Assembly (NCBI GenBank): GCA_903862955.1
Contig: CAIPAH010000008.1
Coordinates: forward strand, 62,001-126,000
Length of the DNA stretch: 64,000 nt
Origin: an uncultured Opitutia bacterium
Lineage (GTDB): Bacteria > Verrucomicrobiota > Verrucomicrobiia > Opitutales > Opitutaceae
Reading direction: 5' to 3'
Positions 18,559-26,883 of this stretch are shown piece after piece. The notes beneath the pieces are model-generated. The model saw only the letters and a list, made by a program, of their open reading frames with translations. It ran no database searches and was not told where the DNA came from. The translations under genes and the position numbers were made by a program. How positions within the stretch are numbered: position 1 is the first letter of the stretch; each line of letters starts with the position of its first letter.

Positions 18559-19698
18559 ATGGCACCTTGGCCCAAATCCCGTGCCGCAGCCATCGGTCTG
18601 CTGGCGGCGCTGTCGTTATCCACGCCGCTGCGGGCCCTGTTCACGTTTAGCGACGGCACGGACCACCTCTTTGTCACGGGGAGCGCGTCCGTCGCCTACG
18701 ACTCCAACATTTTTGCCCACAACGGCGGTGATGGCGACACGATCTCCAGCGCCGGCGTGGTCCTCGAATACACCCGGCATGCCGGCCTGATTGCGGTCGA
18801 TGCGACCCTCGCGGCCAACGCCTCGCGCTTCGGCAACAACACGACGCAGAATTTCAACAACCCAAGCTTCATGTCCGAGTTCAAGAAAGCCGAGGGACGC
18901 ACGACGGGGTCGTTCGTCGTGGGGGTCTTCCGGCAAAGTGAAGCCGACGCACTCGCCAACCTCCGCACCGAGTCCTGGAATTACAATGCGGACCTCAACT
19001 TCAAGTATCCGGTGATCGAGCGTTATTCATTCGCCGGCCACCTCGACTACACCGACCGGAATTACGTCCACACCGACATGCTCGCGGACCTGCGCACCTA
19101 CACGGCCGGCACGGATCTCCTCTATGCCGTTGATTCGGGACGAAACCTGCTGGCCGGCTACCAATACCGGCGGGAGAACACTTCCGAGAATTCCTCGTTC
19201 GCCGACCAGTCCTTCACAGTCGGCGTCAGCGGCCGCGTCTACTCCAAGGTCACCGGCTCCCTCCGCGCCGGCTACCAGGTCCGCTCCCCGCTGGGCGCGA
19301 CGACCGACGGCGGCTATCGCGGCCTCACCGCGTCCGCCGAGCTGACCTGCTCCATGACCAAGCAGCTGATGGTCTCCCTCCGGCTGTCCAAGGACGTGAA
19401 CGTCACGGCGGACAACCAGTCCACCAACAGCCTCTCCTCCGGGTTGGCCGCGGATTACACCTTGAACGACCGCCTGTCCGTCACCGGCAACCTCGGGGCG
19501 GGCCAGAGCGACTTCCTCAGCGCGGCCTCCGCCGGCCGCCACGACACATACTTTACTTGGGGGACCAGCTTGAAATATAAGGTGAACGACCACCTCGATT
19601 CGTCACTGGCCTACACCTACGACGAAAACTGGTCGACCTTGAGTTATTCTGATTTCACCCGGCACATCGTTACCCTTACTCTTTCGTCACGCTGGTGA
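18559..19698 (+). CDS. Outer-membrane beta-barrel of the exopolysaccharide system
   Basis: A 379-residue exported protein: signal peptide (about 1-26, ending PLRA), then alternating beta strands throughout (LFVTGSASVAYDSNIFAH, GLIAVDATLAANASRFG, ending IVTLTLSSRW with a terminal aromatic residue, the usual barrel-assembly signal). The pattern matches the barrel proteins found beside Wza/Wzc genes, probably a secretion pore or scaffold. The ATG at 18559 is preferred because it opens a proper signal peptide; a TTG at 18526 overlapping the previous stop is an alternative. Confidence 0.8.
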   Translation: MAPWPKSRAAAIGLLAALSLSTPLRALFTFSDGTDHLFVTGSASVAYDSNIFAHNGGDGDTISSAGVVLEYTRHAGLIAVDATLAANASRFGNNTTQNFNNPSFMSEFKKAEGRTTGSFVVGVFRQSEADALANLRTESWNYNADLNFKYPVIERYSFAGHLDYTDRNYVHTDMLADLRTYTAGTDLLYAVDSGRNLLAGYQYRRENTSENSSFADQSFTVGVSGRVYSKVTGSLRAGYQVRSPLGATTDGGYRGLTASAELTCSMTKQLMVSLRLSKDVNVTADNQSTNSLSSGLAADYTLNDRLSVTGNLGAGQSDFLSAASAGRHDTYFTWGTSLKYKVNDHLDSSLAYTYDENWSTLSYSDFTRHIVTLTLSSRW

Positions 19699-19702
19699 TT
19701 TC

Positions 19703-20350
19703 ATGAGTGTCCCAATGCTGCCCTTCCGCGCCTGGTGTCTTGCCCTTGGACTCCTCGTCGGCCTTGCCGTCCCCGCGATTTCGCTTCGGGCGCAGGACGG
19801 ACCGCCGAAGCCTGATTCCCGCCGAGCACTGCTCTACACCATCGCCGTCACGGACAGCCTCCAGGTCTCCGTCTTCGGCGAGGAGGATCTCTCACGGGTC
19901 ACGCGGGTGGACGCGCGCGGCATGATCAACCTCCCGCTGATCGGCGAGGTGCGGGTTTTCGGCCTCACACTCCGCGAGGCGGAACAGGCGATCGGCAGCG
20001 CGTATCGCGACGGGCGTTTTCTCCGCAATCCGCAGGTCACGGTCACCGTCGAGGTCTACGCCGTCCGCGAGATTTCCGTCCAAGGCCAGGTGAAGAACCC
20101 CCAGCGGGTGGTGCTCCCGGCCGAGTCCTCCATGACCGTACTGGAGGCGATCACCAAGTGCGGCGGGTTCACCGACAGCGCCAAGGGCACCGAGGTGCGC
20201 ATCACCCGCGTCGGTTCCGACGGGAAGGTAAAGGTCTTTACGGTGGACATCGACAGCCTCATCAAGGGCAAGGACCGCGCCAAGGCGGAGGACGATTCCC
20301 TCCTGCTGCTGCCCGGCGATATCATCTATGTGCCCGAGCGCCTGATCTGA
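19703..20350 (+). CDS. Polysaccharide export protein, Wza-like (Poly_export + SLBB)
   Basis: Periplasmic/outer-membrane export component of 215 residues. Signal peptide (1-30), Poly_export domain (about 42-120: YTIAVTDSLQVSVFGEEDLS, INLPLIGEVRVFGLTLREAE), then one SLBB domain (about 125-210: ISVQGQVKNPQRVVLPAESS, LLPGDIIYVPERLI). It is shorter than E. coli Wza and has no lipobox cysteine or C-terminal amphipathic helix, so outer-membrane passage may be supplied by the barrel protein encoded just upstream. It starts 5 bases after the barrel gene. Confidence 0.92.
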   Translation: MSVPMLPFRAWCLALGLLVGLAVPAISLRAQDGPPKPDSRRALLYTIAVTDSLQVSVFGEEDLSRVTRVDARGMINLPLIGEVRVFGLTLREAEQAIGSAYRDGRFLRNPQVTVTVEVYAVREISVQGQVKNPQRVVLPAESSMTVLEAITKCGGFTDSAKGTEVRITRVGSDGKVKVFTVDIDSLIKGKDRAKAEDDSLLLLPGDIIYVPERLI

Positions 20351-20361
20351 GGACCCCCCCG

Positions 20362-22518
20362 ATGGCCGACACCACCGCCCGCCCCTTCCCGCCGCACCAC
20401 GACAAGGAGGAGACCGCCATCGAGCGGAGGACGCTGCGCGACTACTACATCATCCTGCGGGAGAAACTCTGGATCGCGCTCCCGCTCGCCTTGCTGGTGG
20501 CCCTGGGCTTCGGCTACTGGAAGGCCAGCCAGCCCAAAATGTATCTGGCGGTCGCGACGATGCAGTTCGAGAAAGCCGACACGCTCGTCACGACCCAGGG
20601 CGTGGTCGATCCCTCGGTGCGCAGCGAGATGGAGCTGCACGCGAACCTGGAAAAGCTCACCAGCCAGCGCCTGCGCACGCGCGTCGTCGAGTCCTTCACG
20701 CCGGATGAGGTGAAAATCCTCCAGCGCCCCTACACCGAACACCTCGCGCCCGGCGGCCGGGTGCCATCCGCCGCCGAGGCGCTCGGCTCGGTCTCGATCG
20801 ATTCCACCCGCAACAGTCTCCTGATCAGCATCTCCGTCCGCCACCCCGACCCCGTCGCCGCCGCCCTCGTCGCCAACCAGTATGTCAGCCAGTTCTTCGG
20901 CTACCTGGCGGACTATTACGGCGGGCGGAATGAAACGGGCGTCGAGTATTTGCGCACGCAGGCGGATCGGCTGGGCCGGGACGCCGCCGACGCCGAGCAA
21001 AAGCTCATGGCGTATAAAAAGGAGCACAACCTCGTCTCCCTCGGCAACAGCACCAACATCGTCGGCACGCGCCTCACCACGATCAACGATGCCCTCACCA
21101 AGGCCCGGCTCGCCCGCATCGACCTCGAGACCCAATTCAACCAGGTCGAAGCCTACCGGAAGGAGCACCGCAACCTCGTCGAGATCGCCTACATCGCCGA
21201 CCACGCCACGGTTCCCACCCTCAAGAACCAGCTGTCCAACCTCCGCCAAACCCAGTCCGTCCTCGGGGAGCGCTACTTCGAACGACACCCCAAGATGATC
21301 GACCTGGCCAACCAGATCACGATCGTCCAGGAACAGCTCGACAAGGCCATCGAGCTCGCCGTCGCCGACCTGTCCACGCGCCTCAACGAGGCCCGCCAAA
21401 GCGAGGCGAACCTCCAGATCGAGTATGATCGCGCCGAGAAGGAGTCGCTGCACCTCGGCGACCTCAGCGTCGAATACAACTCCCTCGAAAACCAGGCGAA
21501 CGTCGCCAAGGCCAATTACGTCCAGATTCTCAACCGCCTCAACGAAACGACCACCACGCGCAACCTGGAGAAAATTCCCCTGCATCCACTCGATGCCGCC
21601 GTCGTGCCCGGCGCCCCCTACGAGCCGGACCTGCGCGGCATCCTCCGCACCTCGGTTGCCCTTGGGTTGCTGGTCTTCTTCGGTGTCGCCCTCGGCCTCA
21701 GTTTTCTCGATGACCGCGTCAAGAGCTCGTGGGACGTCGAGTCGTTCATCGGCGCCAACCTGCTCGGCATCATTCCCGACCTGTCCGGCGTGAAGGAGGA
21801 CGAGAAATACGCGCTGCTCCTCCACGGCCAGCAGGCCCCGGGCGTCGAGGCGTTTCTCAGCGTCTACAGCTCGGTCAAGATCCACTCCAAGCTCGATTTC
21901 CCCAAGTCCATCCTCGTCACCAGCACGATTCCCGGCGAGGGCAAGACCCTCGTCTCGTGCAACCTGGCCGGCAGCTTCGCGCGCCACGGCAAGCGCACCT
22001 TGCTGATCGACTGCGATCTCCGCCGTCCGATGCTGCATCGGAACTTCAAGCAGGAGAACATCCACGGGCTCATCCCGTGGTTCGAGGCTGGCGCGAACCT
22101 CGAAGCCGACCTGACCACCGATGCCAACCTGGGCATCATCAAGCTCGGGGAAAACCTGTGGCTGCTCTGCTCCGGCGGCCGGTCCAAGAGCCCCACCGAG
22201 CTCCTGGAAAATCCCATCTTTGGCCAGCTGCTCGAAAAGCTGAAGCGGCACTTTGACCTCGTGATCGTGGACTCGCCCCCGTTGGGCGCCGTGTCGGACA
22301 GCCTCCTGATCGCCGAGCGCACCGACGAGGTCATCTACGTCTGCCGCTTCAACCGCGCGTCCAAGAAGCACGTCCGCCTCTACATGAAGGCCCTGCGCAA
22401 CGGCAAGAACGAGGTCCTCGGCGTCGTGCTCAACGGCCTCTCGCCCCGCCGCATCGAGTATTACTCGAATTACCGCTACTACCGCAGCTACAAGAAATAT
22501 TACGGCTCCCAGGGCTGA
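20362..22518 (+). CDS. Wzc-like chain-length regulator with BY-kinase domain
   Basis: Inner-membrane co-polymerase and bacterial tyrosine kinase, 718 residues. Wzz domain with first membrane segment (IALPLALLVALGFGYW, about 38-53), a long periplasmic coiled coil (about 190-400), second membrane segment (about 430-455), then the cytoplasmic kinase: Walker A STIPGEGKTLVSCNLAGSFA, Walker A' LLIDCDLRRP, Walker B LVIVDSPPLG. The tail is a tyrosine cluster (EYYSNYRYYRSYKKYYGSQG) for autophosphorylation. The ATG at 20362 follows the Wza-like gene by 11 bases. No glycosyltransferases or polymerase are adjacent, so the sugar-building genes must be elsewhere. Confidence 0.94.
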   Translation: MADTTARPFPPHHDKEETAIERRTLRDYYIILREKLWIALPLALLVALGFGYWKASQPKMYLAVATMQFEKADTLVTTQGVVDPSVRSEMELHANLEKLTSQRLRTRVVESFTPDEVKILQRPYTEHLAPGGRVPSAAEALGSVSIDSTRNSLLISISVRHPDPVAAALVANQYVSQFFGYLADYYGGRNETGVEYLRTQADRLGRDAADAEQKLMAYKKEHNLVSLGNSTNIVGTRLTTINDALTKARLARIDLETQFNQVEAYRKEHRNLVEIAYIADHATVPTLKNQLSNLRQTQSVLGERYFERHPKMIDLANQITIVQEQLDKAIELAVADLSTRLNEARQSEANLQIEYDRAEKESLHLGDLSVEYNSLENQANVAKANYVQILNRLNETTTTRNLEKIPLHPLDAAVVPGAPYEPDLRGILRTSVALGLLVFFGVALGLSFLDDRVKSSWDVESFIGANLLGIIPDLSGVKEDEKYALLLHGQQAPGVEAFLSVYSSVKIHSKLDFPKSILVTSTIPGEGKTLVSCNLAGSFARHGKRTLLIDCDLRRPMLHRNFKQENIHGLIPWFEAGANLEADLTTDANLGIIKLGENLWLLCSGGRSKSPTELLENPIFGQLLEKLKRHFDLVIVDSPPLGAVSDSLLIAERTDEVIYVCRFNRASKKHVRLYMKALRNGKNEVLGVVLNGLSPRRIEYYSNYRYYRSYKKYYGSQG

Positions 22519-22554
22519 GTTTCCGATCTCACCTTTCAACTTTCAACTCCCCTC

Positions 22555-23403
22555 GTGCCCGCCCTTTCCGCGTTCCTGCCCGCCGGCTTTGATCCCCAGC
22601 GACCGATCACGCTGATCGCCGGCCAGGGGGTATATCCGCAGCTCGTCGCCGCCGCTATCCGTCGCGCCAAGATCCCGCTCCGGCTCGTCGCCTTCGAGGA
22701 GGAAACCCCGCCCGAACTCATTGCCTCTTTCCCCGAGTCGGAACGCCGCGTCCTTCTCGTGGGCCAGCTCGGCAAGATGCTTCGGGCCCTCGAGGACTTC
22801 AACGCCGGCTATGCCCTCATGGCCGGCCAGATCACGCCGCGACGGCTCTTCAAGGGCCTCCATCCCGACCTCAAGGCGACGAAAATCCTTCTCACGCTCA
22901 AGCGCCGCAATGCCGAGACCATCTTCGGCGCCATCGCCTCGGAAATCACCGCGCTCGGCGTCACGCTGCTCGACGCGCGGGCTTTCCTCGATGACCAGCT
23001 CGCCACCGCCGGCGTCATGACGGGCCGCAAGTTTCCCATCGATTCGGAATACGTCGACCACGGCATCCACATCGCCCGCGAATGCGCCCGCCTCGACATC
23101 GGCCAGGGCTGCGTCGTCCGCAAGGGCACCGTCCTTGCCGTCGAGGCCTTCGAAGGCACCGACGAGATGCTCCGCCGCGCCGGCGCGCTCAAGGCCGACG
23201 ACGCGCTCTTCGTGAAGACCGTCAAAGCCCGCCAGGATTACCGCTTCGACGTCCCGTGCTTCGGCCTGCGCACGCTGGAGACCATGCGCGAGGCGGGCCT
23301 CAAGGCGGCCGCCCTCGAGGCCGGACGCGTCATCATGCTCGACCGCCCCGCCGTCATCGCGCAAGCGAAGACGTGGGGTATCAGCCTCTTGGGCTTCGAG
23401 TAA
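22555..23403 (+). CDS. lpxI: UDP-2,3-diacylglucosamine pyrophosphatase LpxI
   Basis: Lipid A biosynthesis enzyme (DUF1009 family) that converts UDP-2,3-diacylglucosamine to lipid X and UMP; the functional substitute for LpxH. The 282-residue length and motifs fit: LIAGQGVYPQLVAAAIRR at the N-terminus, VGQLGKMLRALED, and the C-terminal GCVVRKGTVLAVEAFEGTDE and KTVKARQDYRFDVPCFG. Start is GTG at 22555, preceded by a tandem CTTTCAA repeat and no Shine-Dalgarno. It supports a Gram-negative envelope with LPS. Confidence 0.94.
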   Translation: MPALSAFLPAGFDPQRPITLIAGQGVYPQLVAAAIRRAKIPLRLVAFEEETPPELIASFPESERRVLLVGQLGKMLRALEDFNAGYALMAGQITPRRLFKGLHPDLKATKILLTLKRRNAETIFGAIASEITALGVTLLDARAFLDDQLATAGVMTGRKFPIDSEYVDHGIHIARECARLDIGQGCVVRKGTVLAVEAFEGTDEMLRRAGALKADDALFVKTVKARQDYRFDVPCFGLRTLETMREAGLKAAALEAGRVIMLDRPAVIAQAKTWGISLLGFE

Positions 23404-23503
23404 CCGACGGCCCGCGCCGGCGCCGCGCGCGGGACCTCGCCTCCGCATTTCTTGTGCCGTGCCGCCGCTTGCGCTTTCGCCGACGCCGTCCCATGTTCGC
23501 CCC

Positions 23504-23971
23504 ATGAAACCGGATGTCGTCGCCGTCGCCGTCAAGGGCCTCATGCCCACCGCCAACGGGTGCGCTGTGTTCCTCGGCGACGACAGCAAGACCTTCGTGA
23601 TCTACGTCGACCACGCGATCGGCAATGTCATCCAGCTGACGCTCGACGGCGTGAAAAAGGAGCGCCCGCTCACGCACGACCTCATCGGCAGCATCATGCT
23701 CGGCCTCGACACCAAGCTCGACCACATCGTCATCAACGACGCCCGCGACGGCACGTTCTTCGCCCGCATCATCCTCCGCATGGAAAACGAGCTCGGCAAA
23801 AAGATCGTCGAACTCGATGCCCGCCCCAGCGATTCCATCGTGCTCGCCCTCCAGCAAAAGCGCCCGCTCTTCGTCGCGCGCACCGTGCTGACCGAGGCCG
23901 AGGACATGACCGAGATCCTCGACCGCGTGCGGCGCGAGCAGACGGAGGAGCCCGGCGAGGATGAAGCCTGA
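23504..23971 (+). CDS. Bifunctional-nuclease (BFN/DUF151) domain protein
   Basis: A 155-residue protein whose residues about 5-135 match the BFN/DUF151 domain: FVIYVDHAIGNVIQLTLDG, THDLIGSIMLGLDTKLDHIV and the signature VELDARPSDSIVLALQQKRP. Family members have been reported with nuclease activity in plants, but the bacterial role is unclear. The ATG at 23504 avoids a 15-residue non-conserved extension. Its end overlaps the dus start by 11 bases, suggesting co-translation. Confidence 0.88.
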   Translation: MKPDVVAVAVKGLMPTANGCAVFLGDDSKTFVIYVDHAIGNVIQLTLDGVKKERPLTHDLIGSIMLGLDTKLDHIVINDARDGTFFARIILRMENELGKKIVELDARPSDSIVLALQQKRPLFVARTVLTEAEDMTEILDRVRREQTEEPGEDEA

Positions 23972-25058
23972 CCCGGTGCCTGCTTCGCTTCCTGCCGGAC
24001 ACGTGGCCGGCCTGCCACTCACCGCCTTGGCGCCGATGCAGGACGTGACCGACCTGGCGTTCATGTCGGTCGTCTCGCACTACGGCGCGCCGGATTTCTT
24101 CTTCACCGAGTTCTTCCGCGTCCACGCGCAGTCGCATCCTGAAAAACACATTCTGCGTTCCATCGAGGAAAACGCCACCGGCCGGCCGGTCTTCGCGCAG
24201 CTCATCGGCGAGGACATCACGCACCTCACGCGTACCGTCGCTGATCTCCTGCGTCATCCCGTCGCCGGCATCGACCTCAACCTCGGCTGTCCCGCGCCCA
24301 AGGTTTACAAGAAGAACGTCGGCGGCGGCCTGCTCCGCGACCCGGACCGCATCGATGAGATTCTCGGCGCGCTGCGCGCCGCGGTGCCGGGTCTCTTGAC
24401 GGTGAAAATGCGCTTGGGCTTTGACGACACGGTGAACTTTGACCGCATCCTCGAGCTGGTTAACTCCCACCGCGTCGATCTCCTCACCATCCACGGCCGC
24501 ACGGTGAAGGAAATGTATCGCAGCGAGGTGCACTACGACGCCATCGCCCACGCCGTCACCCGCGTCCGCTGCCCCGTCCTCGCCAACGGCAACGTCACTT
24601 CGGCATCCCGCGCCGCCGCCATCCTCCGGGAAACCGGCGCCGCCGGCGTCATGATCGGCCGACACGCCATTCGCAATCCGTGGATTTTCCGCCAGTGCCG
24701 CCAGCAGTTTGCCGGGCAGCCCGTCACGCCTGTGACGCTCGGCGACGTCCGTGAATACGTCGGGCGGCTCTACCGCGCGACGACTATCCCCGGCCTCGCC
24801 GAGCGGTTGCACGTGAACAAGATGAAGAAATACCTGAATTTCGTCGGGCAAAGCGTGGATCCGGCCGGCGCCTTCCTCCACGACATGCGTCGCGCGGAGT
24901 CCGAGGCTGCTTTGTTCGAGGTCTGCGACCGCCATCTCCTTGCCGATCCCAACCGCACGTTTTCGCCCGAACCCTTCGCCGGCGTGATCGCGCGGCCCAA
25001 TTGCGAGACGCCCTCGCTGCTGACGGACGGCTGCTCGCTGGATACCATTACCGCATGA
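23961..25058 (+). CDS. dus: tRNA-dihydrouridine synthase
   Basis: FMN-dependent enzyme that reduces uridines in the tRNA D-loop. 365 residues with a TIM-barrel: TALAPMQDVTDLAFMSVV, DLNLGCPAPKVYKKNVGGGL (with the catalytic Cys), LTIHGRTVKEMY, PVLANGNVTSASRA, GVMIGRHAIRNPWIF. The C-terminal domain contains MKKYLNF. It resembles the DusB group, but I cannot assign the subfamily from the sequence alone. It overlaps the BFN gene before it and larA after it (ATGA). Confidence 0.94.
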   Translation: MKPDPVPASLPAGHVAGLPLTALAPMQDVTDLAFMSVVSHYGAPDFFFTEFFRVHAQSHPEKHILRSIEENATGRPVFAQLIGEDITHLTRTVADLLRHPVAGIDLNLGCPAPKVYKKNVGGGLLRDPDRIDEILGALRAAVPGLLTVKMRLGFDDTVNFDRILELVNSHRVDLLTIHGRTVKEMYRSEVHYDAIAHAVTRVRCPVLANGNVTSASRAAAILRETGAAGVMIGRHAIRNPWIFRQCRQQFAGQPVTPVTLGDVREYVGRLYRATTIPGLAERLHVNKMKKYLNFVGQSVDPAGAFLHDMRRAESEAALFEVCDRHLLADPNRTFSPEPFAGVIARPNCETPSLLTDGCSLDTITA

Positions 25059-26317
25059 AAGTCCGACTCGACTACGGCACCACGGGACTCGAACTCGACC
25101 TCACCGGCCTCAACGCCACGGTGCTCGCCCCCAAATTCCTCGATGGCCTGCCCGACGAGGCCGCGGCCTTCACCGCCGCCGTGCGCGCCCCCATCGGCGG
25201 CCGGCCGCTCCGCGACCTCATCGCCGCCCACGAGCGCGTGGCCGTGGTCATCCCCGACGGCACGCGCCCGCTGCCGAACGATCGTCTTCTGCCATGGCTC
25301 TTCGCCGAGCTCGCGCACGTTCCGAAGGAGAATTTCACGATCATCGTCGGCACCGGCTCGCACCGCGCCAACACGCCCGCAGAACTCGACGCCATGCTCA
25401 GTCCTGCGGTCGCCTGGGCCTACCGGGTCGTGAACCACTCGTCCACCGACGCCGCCACGCTCGCCTCCGCCGGCCGTTCCGCCCTCGGCTATGACGTGCG
25501 CATGGCCAAGGACTACGTCGCCGCCGACCGCCGGATCATCATGGGCTTCATTGAGCCACATTTCATGGCGGGCTTTTCCGGCGGCTACAAAGCCGTCTTC
25601 CCGGGCATCGCCGCCCTCGATGCGATCATGCATTACCATGCCGCGTCCGTCATCGGCGACCCGCGCAGCACGTGGGGCGAACTCGAGAACAACCCCACCC
25701 AGGACCATGTCCGCGCTGGTGGCTCGGTGCTCCCCGTGGATTTCTGCGTCAACCTCACGCTGAACACGCACCGCCAGATCACGCGCTTCTTCTGCGGCGA
25801 AACCATGGCCGCGCATCGCGCCGGCTGCGCCTTCGTGAAGCAGACCGCCATGGCCGCCTGTCCCAGCGCGTTTCCCATCGTCGTCACCACCAACAGCGGT
25901 TTTCCCCTCGACCAGAGCCTCTATCAGACCGTCAAGGGCATGGCCGCCGCCTCCCGCATCGTGACGCCCGGCGGACTCATCGTCACCGCCGCCCGCTGCA
26001 ACGATGGCTTCCCTGCCCACGGCAATTTCCGCCAGCTGATCGAGGCTTCCCACTCTGCGCAGGAATTGCTCGACCGCATCATGTCGCCCGGTTTTGCCGT
26101 GCTCGACCAGTGGCAGGCCCAACATCTCGCCATGATCCTGGTCAAGGCCCGGGTCGCCCTCCGCAGTGAGCTGCCCGACGCCGACGTCCGTCGCGCCCAC
26201 CTTCAGCCAATCTCCGACGTCCGCGCCGCCATCGACGCCGAACTCGCCCGCATCGGCCGCGACGCCCCCATCGCGGTCCTCCCGGAAGGCCCGCTCACAA
26301 TTCCATATCTGGCGTAG
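25055..26317 (+). CDS. larA: LarA-family nickel-pincer racemase/epimerase
   Basis: 420-residue member of the LarA (DUF2088) family, whose prototype interconverts L- and D-lactate with a nickel-pincer nucleotide cofactor. The positions matching L. plantarum H108, H174, K184 and H200 are present at a constant offset: His103 (GTGSHRANT), His169 (IEPHFMAGFSGG), Lys179 (GGYKAVFPG) and His195 (MHYHAASV). The active site therefore looks complete. The substrate may not be lactate, since the family is diverse. No larB, larC or larE cofactor genes are in the window. It starts in an ATGA overlap with dus. Confidence 0.88.
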   Translation: MKVRLDYGTTGLELDLTGLNATVLAPKFLDGLPDEAAAFTAAVRAPIGGRPLRDLIAAHERVAVVIPDGTRPLPNDRLLPWLFAELAHVPKENFTIIVGTGSHRANTPAELDAMLSPAVAWAYRVVNHSSTDAATLASAGRSALGYDVRMAKDYVAADRRIIMGFIEPHFMAGFSGGYKAVFPGIAALDAIMHYHAASVIGDPRSTWGELENNPTQDHVRAGGSVLPVDFCVNLTLNTHRQITRFFCGETMAAHRAGCAFVKQTAMAACPSAFPIVVTTNSGFPLDQSLYQTVKGMAAASRIVTPGGLIVTAARCNDGFPAHGNFRQLIEASHSAQELLDRIMSPGFAVLDQWQAQHLAMILVKARVALRSELPDADVRRAHLQPISDVRAAIDAELARIGRDAPIAVLPEGPLTIPYLA

Positions 26318-26350
26318 CCCGGCGCAGCTGGAGATGAAAGCGCCGCGCGC

Positions 26351-26875
26351 TCACTCCAGGCCCAGCACCTTGCGACCCTCGGGCGAAATCATCTGCGGCG
26401 TCCAAATGGGATCCCAGACGATGTGCACTTTCGCGGCGGCTACAGTCGGCAAAGCGGCAATCTTTCGGCGGGCGTCTTCCGCGATCGTCGGACCCATGCC
26501 GCACCCCTGAGCCGTGAGGGTCATCTTCACGTCCACGGTGTGCTCGGTGCCGGACTTCTCGACCGCCATGTCGTAGACCAATCCGAGGTCCACGATGTTG
26601 ACCGGGATTTCCGGGTCGAAACAGGTCTTCAATGCCGCCCACACCGCGGCCTCACTGAACTCGCCAGCAGCCGCCGTCTCCTCGGTCTGGGCCGAGTAGC
26701 CGCCCAGCGCGTCGGCGTCTTCCGCCGCAACGCGCAACAGGCCGTGGTCGGTGCGCACCGTGATGCTGCCGCCGAGGGACTGCGTGACGTAAACTTCGGT
26801 GCCAGCAGGCAGCACCACGGCCGTGCCGGCGGGAATCGCCGTCGCCCGGCACTCACGGACCAGGGTGTGGTTCAT
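26351..26875 (-). CDS. sufT: SufT-like iron-sulfur assembly protein (MIP18/DUF59 domain)
   Basis: 174-residue protein with an N-terminal part (1-75) and a C-terminal MIP18 domain (about 80-170) carrying VWAALKTCFDPEIPVNIVDL, LGLVYDMAVEK and TLTAQGCGMG. This two-part layout is that of SufT, an auxiliary factor for maturation of Fe-S proteins. No suf cluster is adjacent. It lies 8 bases after sppA on the same strand, so the two may be cotranscribed although their functions are not obviously linked. Confidence 0.88.
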   Translation of the reverse strand: MNHTLVRECRATAIPAGTAVVLPAGTEVYVTQSLGGSITVRTDHGLLRVAAEDADALGGYSAQTEETAAAGEFSEAAVWAALKTCFDPEIPVNIVDLGLVYDMAVEKSGTEHTVDVKMTLTAQGCGMGPTIAEDARRKIAALPTVAAAKVHIVWDPIWTPQMISPEGRKVLGLE

Positions 26876-26883
26876 GGTCGGGC

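Noticed and set aside
20326-22539. Open frame of 737 codons on the minus strand opposite the Wzc-like gene
   Set aside because: The plus-strand gene has full Wzz and kinase motifs; the minus frame is low-complexity and lacks recognisable domains.
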